64,000 nt of DNA, from positions 8,935,285 to 8,999,284 of the forward strand of contig NC_030856.1 in assembly GCF_000208745.1 (NCBI RefSeq), in the 5' to 3' direction. The number at the start of each line of letters is the position of its first letter. Position 1 is the stretch's first letter. The DNA comes from Theobroma cacao. Lineage: Eukaryota; Streptophyta; Magnoliopsida; Malvales; Malvaceae. The notes beneath the pieces were generated by a model that saw only the letters and a program-made list of their open reading frames with translations, had not been told where the DNA came from and made no database searches. A program made the translations under genes and the position numbers. Shown here piece after piece: positions 48,743 to 59,809 of this stretch.

Positions 48743-50490
48743 TTCCTTAGTGTTCCAAGGTAGATGATGTAGGCATTTGAGAAAGTTGAACCTTTATAAA
48801 AATCTTGTGTCTTCATTTTTATTTTTTCTTTGATTTGTTGCATTTCATTTCAAGAAAACCCCTTTCATAAATTTCTTGCATTTTGATTTATATGCTTCAC
48901 ATGTTGATATGTCTCTTTGTTAAATCTTTTCAAACCATTATCATTTGTCTATCACTTGTTGAAAAGATTTATTGAAATATTTTTCTCAAAGTTGCCTTCA
49001 TTTAATTTACTTTTGAAGAATGTTTTTAAACATTACAAAGTGATCATTTGCCTATGTTTGATTGAGTAGTTTTGATTAAAACTTGAATGCACATCAAGGT
49101 TTTTGTTGAAATTCCTCTTACAAGTTTTTAAAAATGAGTTCGCTTGTCTAGGATTGATTCTTAAGTTTTCATAGTCGATCACGAGTTTGTTTGAAAGACA
49201 TTGAAGCTGGCCTATTAAAAGAACTGCAACCATAGTCGACTATAGTAGAATGTTTTACACTTCCCAAAATTTTTAAAATCCAATTCATCTCCCTTTTTAG
49301 ATTTTCTTGTTACTTTATTCAATGAGCTAACATTTCTAACATACCCCTTTGTTATATGGTTGGTGACTATTTGGACTAGATGCATTATTTGATTTGATTG
49401 TCCTATCTAATTAATGCTCCACAATCTATTTTTAACAATATTTGACACATTGGCTTGGACTTTGATATTAGTTTCGACTTTGGTGTGTGGACTTTGATAT
49501 TGTTTCGACTTTGGTGTTTGAATTTTAATATTAGTTTCGACTTTGGTGTTTGAACTTGAATTATTCGATTTAGTATGGATTATGTATTTGCAAAATCAAA
49601 TAGTTTTGATTAGGGGTTTCTAAATGAAATGAACTTCTTTTCAAATACCTTTTTTTTTTATTTGAAATGTTTGCTCTCATTTGAAATACTTGAACATTTT
49701 ACAAATAACTAATTTCATTTCAAAGGTTTATTAATGGATTTTCAACAAAACTTTATTTAAACATTCCAAAACAAATTTGAATTCATTGAGAGAAATATTT
49801 GAGATTTATGAATGATTGATGGTGCTTGTCATGTAATGTGTCTTTGGACATTTGATATTGCTCGAAAATTGAACTTCCAAACTCTTTGTATATATGTTAT
49901 GCCTGAAAGGCAGACTTTGATTTGTTTGGAAATGAATTACGTGCATTATTTTGAAAGTATCTTCGATAAACACTCTCTCGTTTAGTTTGTTCCCTCTCCC
50001 CATATCTGCCCATGAAGTTATTTATAACTCACATTTGTAAGATGCATTTATTATTTTAGATTAGTAAATTGCTTGGTTCATTGTCATTTGGGAGGACCTG
50101 CTTCTATAGTTGGTTTTGGTAGGTGATCGTCGTGGCATCTAGTAAGTGATAGCGCATTTTCCTTGAGTTGTACTCTACTGGTTTGGTCTAGTCTTTTATA
50201 TTTGATTGTTATGTGTTATGACTTGTTTATGTTATGTAATAATTGAGATAATGAAAAATTGCCACAAGATGGCTTATGTATTGTATTCATCACAATATGG
50301 CCTATACATTGGATTATGATGTATATTGCTTCTACATTATGAGTGCATGAGCGTGCAGATTGATTTGATATTTTTTGATATATGATATAATCATGTTTAT
50401 ATCTTTTCACATATAATTCCATGGTGATGAGTCTCATTAGGCACATATGTGTATTTTGGTTTATTTGTTATCATAAGCTTGCATGGGTTA
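48743..50490. repeat. Large direct repeat, unit B
   Basis: Second copy of 44153-45942, including the 27-bp minisatellite (about 49455-49560) and the same LTR-end text. It lacks the 2.2-kb LTR insertion, giving the empty site. Its left edge is fused to intron 4 of P450 copy 4 at gtaa/ttttccttag. Confidence 0.78.
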
Positions 50491-50643
50491 AGAGGGTCAC
50501 TGCCATCGATACTCGTGCATTAATCATGGCCCCGAATTTGAGTCGTGACAAAAACTTTATATATATATATATATACAGTTTTATTACGCTTATAATTACT
50601 TTTTAGCCACATCTTAATCATAATCCTGAATTCGCTACTGAGT
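50491..50643. repeat. Transposon end next to P450 copy 5
   Basis: Counterpart of 48145-48290. The end, read on the - strand, is CAGTAGCGAATTCAGGATT, close to widespread plant hAT starts. It abuts the P450 stop codon, so the copy 5 gene has a transposon-derived 3' UTR and terminator region. A short TA run lies near 50560. Confidence 0.5.
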
Positions 50644-53600
50644 CTAAAGTTTATGTAAAATCAAGTGAGCACCATGTTGTGGCCGTAAAGTAAGAAAGAT
50701 GCAAGGAGAGTGAGCATAGGAAGGGGAAATCTCAAGCCAGAATTGCCTTAGAATCATTGCAAGCGCCATTTTTGCTTCCATCAAAGCAAAGTTCATTCCG
50801 ATGCAGATTCTAGGACCCCATCCAAAAGGGAAATATATGACTTGACTCTTTGTTGGTTTTGAAACCCCCTCCGAGAACCTGTCAGGATTAAACTCATGTG
50901 CATCTTTGCCCCAAAGTTCTTGATCATGGTGAATCAGCAGCACAGGAAGTGAAATTTCTACGCCAGCTGGTAACAACATTTTTCCCAGTTTTGTTTCTTT
51001 CGGAACGGAGCGTGTTAATGCAATTGCTGCAGGGTAGAGCCTGAGAACCTCGTACAAGATCATTGTTACCTGTGGCATTGAATTAATTAAAGTAAATTAG
51101 AGAAGTGTGCTCTTAATTGGTCCAATTCTCAAATTAAAGTACATTCCAATATTGCCTTCTAAAAATGGTACTAACTATTAAGGCAAGTTGTTGAAATAGC
51201 TAAAAAGAGGAATTATGTGTTACTCCTAGTCCTAGCTGCTGGTGATGTTGCTTTTAACTATGTAAGGTTTCAAATTACATCCTACATACAGAGAATTTTA
51301 GACAGTTTATATTCAAATAGAATTGAAGAATAGGACTTACAACTTTCAGACGGTTCATGCCATTAGAATCAGGTTTACTGTCACCAAAAACTTGCGAAAC
51401 CTCTGCTCTTGCCTTAGTCTGCCAATGTGGATGCCTTGCCAACAAAATCATTGTCCAAACCAGCAAAATGGAGGTGGTCTCTTGGCCAGCAAAGTAAAAC
51501 AGCTTGCAGTCCTCAATCACATCTTCAATACTCATTCCCATGTTCATGTGATCCCCATGTTCTTGAATTTCTTTAATGTTGGATTCTACAAGTATGCCTA
51601 ATAAGTCATCCTTACTAGCTTCACCCGCCTTAATTGCCTTCTCTCTTTTCTTTATCATTTCCTTGAGTAAGTCTTTTATATCTTTGACAATCACCTTCAG
51701 CTTCCTGTTTGTCTTAGTTGGTAAAAACCTTTGGATAAGACAAATATAAAATATGGTTTTTAGTACTTAAAAAAATACCCTAAAAAATAAATAGTTAAAG
51801 CATGACCAATCGGACAGCACATTCGATTGCTCAAACAGCTAAAAGAATGGTGGATGAGATGATAGAATGGAAAGATTTATCAGAATTACCAGTGTTAATC
51901 CAAAAAGCTGTTGATAATGATAGAAATATGTTCCTAAGTCATGAGGGGTAAATTGAATTTGTATAAGAAATTGTAATATTGCATGGTAGATGAGTAATCT
52001 TTTTTCCTTATCATAGGTTTGTCCCACAGGGTTTACTATGATAAGGTTTTTAATGAGGCTCAACTCCATGGGATAAGAAACAAAAGGGGTGGGATGTTTA
52101 TCTTTGTCTAATATTGATTATCTCACTCTATATGACAATTGTGGAATTAATGAAATGTATTTTCTGTCCAAAAAAAAAAAAAAGGATTGAGCTCTGAAAG
52201 TAACAAATTTTACCATGATCCCGGAATGTAAACTGACTGTATAACTTGCATTGTAAGATTGATTTGATCGTCTAGTAGTTGGAAAATTCGTCTTCCTTCT
52301 TCGTAGCTGCTTCCAAATGCTGCTCGGGAAATCACATCTCTTGTCAAATTTATGAGATAAGGCCACACATCTAACTCACTTGACCCCTCTACGAAAACCA
52401 TCTTCTCCCATTTGCTGATCATCTCAATACAACTTTGATAGAATGCTGGCAGCATGTTCTGTAACGATTTCCAAATCAGGAAAAGATACCTTAATTGGTA
52501 CTTTTGAACAAATTAGATATATATTCTAGGTACTCATTAACATGGAAAGCAAACTAGGGATGAAATTTCTTCAAGCAGTATCAAGTTTCAATGGCGTTGC
52601 AGCCAATATTCCTTTCACTGCAATAAGTTAATTTTAGTGCTGGGAGCCATCAATATTCCTTGATGTTTCTCCATTATTACTGCATTTTCCAGGTGTTCCA
52701 ATAAGGCTTCCTCACCAGACACAACACCCAAAAAAACCAACGAAATTTAAAACCTCCCACCTTAGATGAAGGATAGGAAAGTAAATCTTACTTAGTGAGC
52801 AAATTTAAAACGTGTTTTAGTTTGAAGATCTGGAAAACCTTCTTTAGAAATGCCCAAATTTCAAGTTTACAAGTGTATATGTTTATATGAGAGAGATGTA
52901 AGTCAAAAGGATGTGTTTTCAAAATGAAATTTTACATTTTAGAAGAGAAGTATCAATCTGAAGAGCAAATATTGATACTTCCTATCCAAAAAGCTTTTAA
53001 AAGGATTTTGAAGAACAAGTATCGATATTTGATGAATATGTATCGATACTTGAAACTCAAGAACTATAGTATTGATACTTCACTTGAAAGTATCGATACT
53101 TGTTGCCATTTATACAAATATAAAATGGGTAAAACAATATTTTCTCACCTAAAAACTTTCCTTTTTAGTTTTTTTTTTTTTTTCATTTTGTCTCAACTGC
53201 CAGTAACCCTCTTGTTCTCTCTCACTAGAACAATCCCATATTTGTAGATTCCTAGCTTCGTTTTGGGTTTCAAACCAATAAGGTAACGTTGTCCAACTTT
53301 TAAACTTGCAAGCCCTTGATTTTCAGTATTGATCTTAAGCATTTCAATAAATTTCGTTTTCTTTCAATTGTCACTGTTTACAAAAAAATAAAAAGAGCAA
53401 AACAATATTTTCTCACCCAAAAACTTTCCATTATAGGTTTCTTTTTCATATTTTGCAACCTTGGTCGCCTGTTCCACACTTTTCTCTCAACTTCCAGCAA
53501 CCAGCTTGCTCTCTCTCACTAAAACAACCCCATTTTTGAAGATTTCCAACTTTGTTTTGAATTTTGACCCTACAAAGGTAACATTTTTCAACTTTTAAAT

Positions 53601-56600
53601 TCGCAAACCCTTGATTTCCAGTACTGATCATAGGCATTTCGACAGATTTTGTTTTCTTTCAAAGAAGTTAAGATTTTCAGAGGTTTCTCTCACTAATGGC
53701 TCACCAAGGTAAGGAAGAAATATAGATTTAAATGCTTATATCACTAGTTAGTGGAAGAATACTAGATTTAAGCTGGAAAGATTATTTTTAGACGAACTCG
53801 AGTAGTTTTGAATTAATGTAGTTGATTACTACAAAAATTGTAGGTTAAATAATGATTATGTTGTAGTTCCTGTTCATGTTGAGAGGTTTTGAATACAAAT
53901 AAGAGTGGGTCCTTAACCTTTGCTCTGGTAAAAGAGAATTGTTAACTGCCCACTCTATTTACTCAAATTCTCACTTAATTTACTCTACAATATTCTTTTA
54001 TTTACAAACTCCCACATGCACTCTAAGAGTGGGATCAAGTAAATGTTATTGGATCCATCAATAAATGGTCAAAATAGAGCTCATTGAAACTGTAACATGT
54101 AGAATCCCTCGTAAACAATTCAAACTAAATATTTCACCAAGTTCTGAGACGGGCGGAGGGTCATATGTTAATGGGCCACGACCCCTCCAAAAATTTTAAA
54201 CATATTTACTTTATATATATATATTTTAATTATTATGGAAAATAGTATATTTATGAGGTTATGACTTTTCAAAAATTTTGAAATTATTTATTTATTATAT
54301 ATTTTTTATACCTTCCAAATAGTTTTTTTATTTAATAATTTATACTAATAAAAAATAACAAAATAACTTCACAATCTCTACTCAATTTTACCTTAATTCT
54401 TAATTAAGTTTCTTCACACATCTTTCTCTCTCTATCTTTTAATCTTTCTCTTCTCTTTTGTCTTCTTATTTTTACTTTACTCTTTTCCATGTAACTCACT
54501 ATTAAAACACACTTCATTCTTGAAAAGAGATTTATGAGCTTGGATAATTACCATTCACCACTATTGTATGAAACTAAGAAAAGGTAAAATTCTTTTTATC
54601 TTTTTTTATTATTTATATTATTTAACTATTTATATATTTGACCATTGTGTTAAATATTGTATATCGTACTTATATATTTATACATTATAGTTTTATATTT
54701 AGTATTTTAAGTTTAAATATAAAAAACTAAGAATATTAGATGTTGATTGTATTAATTTTTTAAAGATTTGATTAAAGTATGAATAAGTTGAAAATAATTG
54801 ACAAATTTTTTAAAAGAAAGTAAGCAAATCATCCAAATGATTCTCCTATACTTGAGCCACCAAATCTAATGAAAATTGTGAAAAGAAGATTTTCAAACGA
54901 AATAAATGATGAGTTTCTTATAAATAATTTAGTTGTTTATATTGAAAAAGACATTACTAATCGTTTCAGTACAAAGTCAATAATTGATGAATTTGAATCT
55001 ATACAATATCGTCGAACACAACTTTCTTAAAAAGTTATTGTAAGTCTTGCTTTTCTTATTCTTTTTGATTTATATGTTATATAAAATTGTTTATTATGAA
55101 TTTTTTAATTGTTGATTAAATTCAAGGTATTAGTTTTGAAAATTTTTAGTATTTTTTTCTTTTAGTCTTTGACTTCTCAATAAAAGTTAGCTAGCTCCAC
55201 CCTTATTCTTAAACAGACCCAATTTATAAAGATAAGAGAATGAACAGGCAGAATAATTAAAACATGCATATCGCATATTGAAAAAGAAATATAAAGTCGA
55301 AACAAAACATACCTTCAACTTATCTTGATGAAATGCAGGGTTGATAATGTTTCTATGCTTAGCCCACTCCTCTCCCTGCAGGTTTGCAAGTCCACATACA
55401 AGTAAGTTGCCAACAGGGTAGCTACGCGGCTTCTGAAAGTCATTGAATTTGGTAAATATCTCTCTTATTTGTTCAGGTTCCATGATGGTCACCCTTGGTC
55501 TCGGACCAATCCAAACAAAAGAATTCTTGCCTGCATTTGTCTCAGACCACATGCTTAGTGGATAGAAAACAGAACCTAATATCCTTCCAGCATTTTGAAT
55601 TGGTTTGAGATATTAATTGAATAGTCATTATGCACTTTAGTATTATATCATTGCTACTATTACTATTACTAGGATGATGCCCGTAACTACGTTACGAAAA
55701 AAATCATAAAAAATATTGATTATATTATAGTAGATTTCAATTTGGTACCTTTACAAGAGTTTGTAGAGAAAGCAATATTATATTAATCAACTGCATGAAT
55801 GTTCGATTTTTACTATTAGCAGAAAAAATAAACTGGTATCAATTGAAAATAATTATTTGCTCTAATTTCAATTACCGAAAATTTGCACCTACATATATGA
55901 TTATAAAACAGTAAAATATTAAGAAATGATAGAGTATATAACATGTACTATTGACAGATTAAGATAAACAGTTATATAATATAAGGCAACCGTATAATAT
56001 AAAAATCCTATCAATATAAAATAATTACTAATTTTTAATAATATATCTTTTATATATAAAATGAATGGTTAAAGGTTGTCAAATTTAGTTGATTTATTTG
56101 TTTAATGATGACTATGCATTGTGTATATTAAGAAATGAATAAACCTTCTTGATTTTTTTTATTTTGTTCAATGAATTGGATGAATATTTATTGGAATGTA
56201 AACAGTATGTCTAAATACTATGGATTCAGGTTCATGCAGAATAAGAGGATATAAACAAAAAATAATATTAAATTGTAATTGATAAATATTAAATGAATCT
56301 ATATTCTAAACATTAAAAATTAAAAATTATTGTTTTCAAGTATTTTTTTACTGAAATAAATAAAAATAAAAAAACCCTTCAAATGTAAAAAAACAACGCA
56401 GCTTTGACATAAAGTGTAAAAAAAAATTAATTCAATTGAGAATGACAACCAATTAACCCAATTAGTTATCCTATTTAAAACAGAATTTATTCAAAAAGGA
56501 CGATAATCCTATCAAAGATTATTAGATGTATAATAAACTATTAAGAATTGAAAAAATATATAACCTATACTATTAACAGATTAAAATAAACAGTTATAGA

Positions 56601-59541
56601 ATATAAGGCAACAATATAATTTAAAGATTCTATCAATATAAAATAGTTAGTAATTTCTAGTATTATATGTCTTTTATATATAAAATGAATGGCTAAAGGT
56701 TATCAAATTTAATTGATTTATTTATTCAATGATGACTGTGTGCCATGTATATTGAGAAATGAGTAGGCCTTTTTGACTTTTTTATTTTGTTCAATGAATT
56801 GGATGGATGTTTATTAAAATTTAAACATTCATGTATAAAAGAGATGTCTATATACTATAGATTCAAGTTGATACAGAATAAGAGAATATATACAAAAATT
56901 AATATTAAATTGCAATTGATAAATATTAAATGAATCTATCTTATAAGCATTAAAAGTTAGAAATTATTGTTTTCAAATATTTTTTACTAAAATAAATAAA
57001 AGTAAAAAAGAAAAAAAAAACCCTTCAAGTGTCAAAAACAATGTAGTTTTGACATTAGGTGTAAAAATATTACTTTAATTAAGAATGACAAATGTCAATC
57101 AATTGACCCAATCAATTATCCTACTTTTATATAATGAATTGAATGGATATTTATTAAAATTTAAACATTTATGTATAAAAGAGATATCTATATACTATAG
57201 ATTCAGGTTTATGTAAAATAAGAGAATATAGATAAAAAAAAATATTAAATTGTAATTGATAAATATTCAATGAATCTATCTTCTAAGCATTAAAAGTTAA
57301 AAATTATTGTTTTCAAGTATTTTTATTAAAATAAATTAAAGTAAAAAAAACAAAAAAAAATCCTTCAAATGTCAAAAACAACTTATTTTTAACATAAAGT
57401 GTAAAAAAAATTAATTCAATAGAAAACGAAAGGTCAAAAAAATAAAAAGAAGTTCTAATTGAATGACATTTGTCATTCAATTGAAGACTCAATTGAAAAA
57501 AATTGAAAGAAATTGAAACATTTTATTTTTATATATATTATAGATATACAAGATAGGAAATTCTTACCTATAGAAAGAATAAGAATTGAACAATTATTAA
57601 TCCAAAGATAAAATACTCTTGCTCTTTAAATTTTAGTAAAAATTTTAAACGGGCTCATTAGCTTTCGAAATAGATAATCTGTCTCAAAATTGTAAACACC
57701 GTTAACAAAGATTAAGAAAAAATTAAAATATATTTTTTATTAATTTAAAAAATTATTATTATATTTTAAAAAAATTTAAAAAAAAGAAAAGAGCGTCGAT
57801 GCTCTCCAACTCCGCAAGAAGAGGCAGTGATCCCAAGAGAAAGGAGCACCGATCAGTGCTCACCAAGGGAGGGGAGCGCTGGTGCTCCCTTAGGAGTCCC
57901 GATTGGGCTCCCCAAGAAGTTTGATTAGAGCTCCCCAAGGAAGCTCCAGTGCTCCCCATCTAGGGAAGTTTTTTTTTTAATTAATAATAAAATTAAGAAA
58001 ATTTTATAATAGTAATTTTAAAAATTAATCAAGGGTAAAATTATTATTTTTATCTTTGTTACATAATTAAATTGATAAAATATTAACGGTTGACTAACTA
58101 TTAGACTTATGAATTTGACAAAAAATATTTTTTTAGAGTACAGTATTCATTTTGAAAATTAATGGATTTTGTGTAATTGGGATCAAAATTTAAAAAAAAT
58201 AAAAATATTTAACCCTTTAACTCAAACATGACATCATACCCACCAAACATGACGTCATACCCAACTTCAGCCAAATGGCTTGTGGCCTCCAAAGGACTTT
58301 ATTAAATAAATTATCCTTCACTCTCATGTATCCTATTTTTCTCCCATTTGCCATTTCAATAAATTAGAATACAGTTTGCACATTCAGTTGAATCTTCTGG
58401 AAAAAGAATTCGCTTAAATTACTTATATTAAACTTGGGAAAAGATTTCCTTATATTCTTCGCTCTGAATTTAAACATTTTTCTCTTTTTTTTTGGTAATA
58501 TTTCTTTCCATTAAGTAGTGTTTTCACCGAAAAAAACTTAGGTAATTTTTTTTTATATCTTTTTCTTCGTTTTTCAGTCATATACGTAACTAAAATTATC
58601 GACTTAATATGAATTTTTTTCTTAATCAAATGGATTTATTTAATTATATATTAAAAAAGTGATAAAGAATCATATATATATCAAAACTAAATAGACCAAA
58701 AATAAATTTTATCGATATAGAGATCTCAATAAATAACTGATTGAGCACTTTACAGAATAAAACAAATTTAAAAAATCATTCAAAACTTGAAACCTCATTG
58801 AAAACATGAATGTAAGTAACTTGTTTTCTTTTTTATTTTTAATTGAAATGCTTTTCATTTTCAACCGAAATTCTAAATTGAAGTTCAATGGGCAAGCCCA
58901 TACACGTACAGTAGGAAATATCCTAGAGCTGCTTCAAAAAGGAAGAAAAGGTAATACCTCCAACTATCTTCTTCCTATTGACAAATCGCATTAATTTTCC
59001 ACATAGTATTGAATAGTTTAGCATAATTAGTAGAAGAAAGCAGAATTATCATGTTATTAAGATGACAAAAACACAAAAAATTTTGTAATAAAATCATAAT
59101 TTGATAAAAAAAAAGAACATTCCAACAATTAAGAGATTAAAACGAGATTTAGTAGATAAAAGAAGATTACATCCAATTAAGTTGATCAAGGTTCGATGGA
59201 GTTAATCAAAATAAACTAAAAAAAAAAAAGCAAAGAAAAATAAGCTATAATTTAGACATACCATAATTCTTGACAGTTTGATGAAGGAAAGGACTAACAT
59301 ATTGCGCAATATCATCACTTAGGGGCATAGGTTTGGATCTTGCTTGTTTACTCATGGCAGAGCTCTCTTTGATATCTCCAGACAAAAACCTGTAAGAATT
59401 CCCTCTAAGACCCTGTTTCCTCAGGCACCTTTCCAGCCTCTTTGGCTTCAACCACACCCAGTCTAAAATTCTCCATCCCCCTATCAGTATCCCAACAACA
59501 AGGAAAGAAAGCAAAGTTCCAATTACAGGGGAAAATTCCAT
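50644..59541 (-). CDS. Cytochrome P450, CYP72A-like, copy 5 (intact frame, transposon-filled introns)
   Basis: Exons 5' to 3': 59541-59262, 55530-55313, 52458-52214, 51728-51341 and 51069-50644, exactly the same exon lengths as copy 1 and 518 aa with no stop. AGQETT, EVLR, PDRF and [10 protein letters not shown] are intact. It differs from copies 1-3 at many positions ([11 protein letters not shown] start, SWF at the exon 3/4 join), so it is the most distant copy. The exon 2 donor is the ordinary AAG/GTATGT, unlike the GC donor of copies 1-3. Intron 1 is 3.7 kb and intron 2 is 2.9 kb, against about 0.8 and 0.3 kb in copy 1, because of repeats. Whether it is spliced efficiently is unknown; the clean frame suggests recent or current selection. 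Confidence 0.82.
51795..52183 (+). mobile_element. LINE 3' end with poly(A), in intron 3 of copy 5
   Basis: The + strand reads [18 protein letters not shown]... to a stop near 51950, the style of the end of a LINE RNase H domain. It is followed by the typical 3' UTR text ggtttgtcccacagggttta and ggtttttaatgaggc, and a poly(A) run (52170-52183). The other copies lack the block at this point of intron 3. It is truncated at the 5' end, as LINEs usually are, and lies antisense to the gene. Confidence 0.78.
52860..53730 (+). repeat. Gypsy-like leader/LTR fragment with internal tandem duplication
   Basis: Starts with clustered tatcgatact-type words (53019, 53041, 53070, 53091), then two copies of a unit of about 268 bp (about 53131-53365 and 53398-53668) beginning aaaacaatattttctcacc, and ends gctcaccaaggtaagg. 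Lies within intron 2 of copy 5. No coding sequence. Confidence 0.6.
54148..55210 (+). mobile_element. Internally deleted hAT element in intron 2 of copy 5
   Basis: The left end (gggcggagggtc) and right end (tagctccaccctt, reverse complement aagggtggagcta) are TIR-like. A frame from the ATG at 54779 to 55030 (84 codons, one internal TAA at 54821) has a start [14 protein letters not shown], then PILEPPNL, then directly the hATC end [16 protein letters not shown]. The transposase core is removed and start and end are joined in frame. A non-autonomous derivative. Confidence 0.68.
55660..57556. repeat. Tandem repeat of about 620-bp units in intron 1 of copy 5
   Basis: Landmarks recur at a constant interval: tgaatgg(t/c)taaaggtt at 56062 and 56685, and gaattggatg at about 56173 and 56796. 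A third, shortened unit follows from about 57121. The block opens with aggatgatgcccgtaactac, near-identical in style to the start of a common plant dispersed repeat, and closes in tatatatattatagatata. AT-rich, non-coding. Confidence 0.65.
57606..58229. mobile_element. Insertion in intron 1 of copy 5 carrying a GC-rich island
   Basis: Intron 1 of copies 1-3 reads continuously gaacaattattaacccaaa then catgtcatcat; in copy 5 the same text is split by about 620 bp. Within it 57790-57965 is GC-rich, with repeated gctccccaag/gtgctccc words, while both sides are extremely AT-rich. A 66-codon frame on the - strand (57959-57759) is Ser/Gly-rich and shows no domain. No clear TIR or target duplication was found. 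Confidence 0.6.
58230..59261 (-). other. Remaining intron 1 of copy 5
   Basis: Mostly alignable with intron 1 of copies 1-3 (for example aacttcagccaaatggcttg against aacttcagcaaaatggcttg), with additional AT-rich insertions at 58480-59000. No gene. The 62-codon frame at 58806-58994 is not supported. Confidence 0.55.
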
Positions 59542-59790
59542 GTTTCTTGGCCGAGAAAAGGGTGTCTAAAGAATAAGTGAGGTGTTTATGACAGAGTAGA
59601 CAAAGTCTGAGGTAGTTTTATGGGGAAAAAATCTTGTGGAAATCTATTATTGGGAAATCTTCGATGGGATCTGCTAGGGAATGTGGGCAAAGATAAATTG
59701 TTGATGCTATAGCTTGTGGTGTGAATTAATGACAAATTGTTGATGTACAGCTATTGGTGTCAAATCATGAGGCGTGTACCATGTCCTTCT
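59542..59790 (-). promoter_or_regulatory. Upstream block of P450 copy 5
   Basis: Alignable with the blocks of copies 1-3 but with insertions near 59640-59700. At the position of gacgtgtacc it has ggcgtgtacc (59771-59780), so the ACGT core is lost. A decayed copia element begins within about 30 bp. Confidence 0.4.
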
Positions 59791-59809
59791 AAAATAATAA
59801 CATATGTGT

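Noticed and set aside
48715..48843. In-frame extension upstream of the copy 4 exon, giving a 197-codon frame
   Set aside because: The extra 43 codons are LTR-repeat sequence fused by the duplication; no promoter or exon structure supports it.
57759..57959. 66-codon Ser/Gly-rich frame on the - strand as a gene
   Set aside because: It comes from a small GC-rich repeat patch; no start context, domain or homologue in the window.
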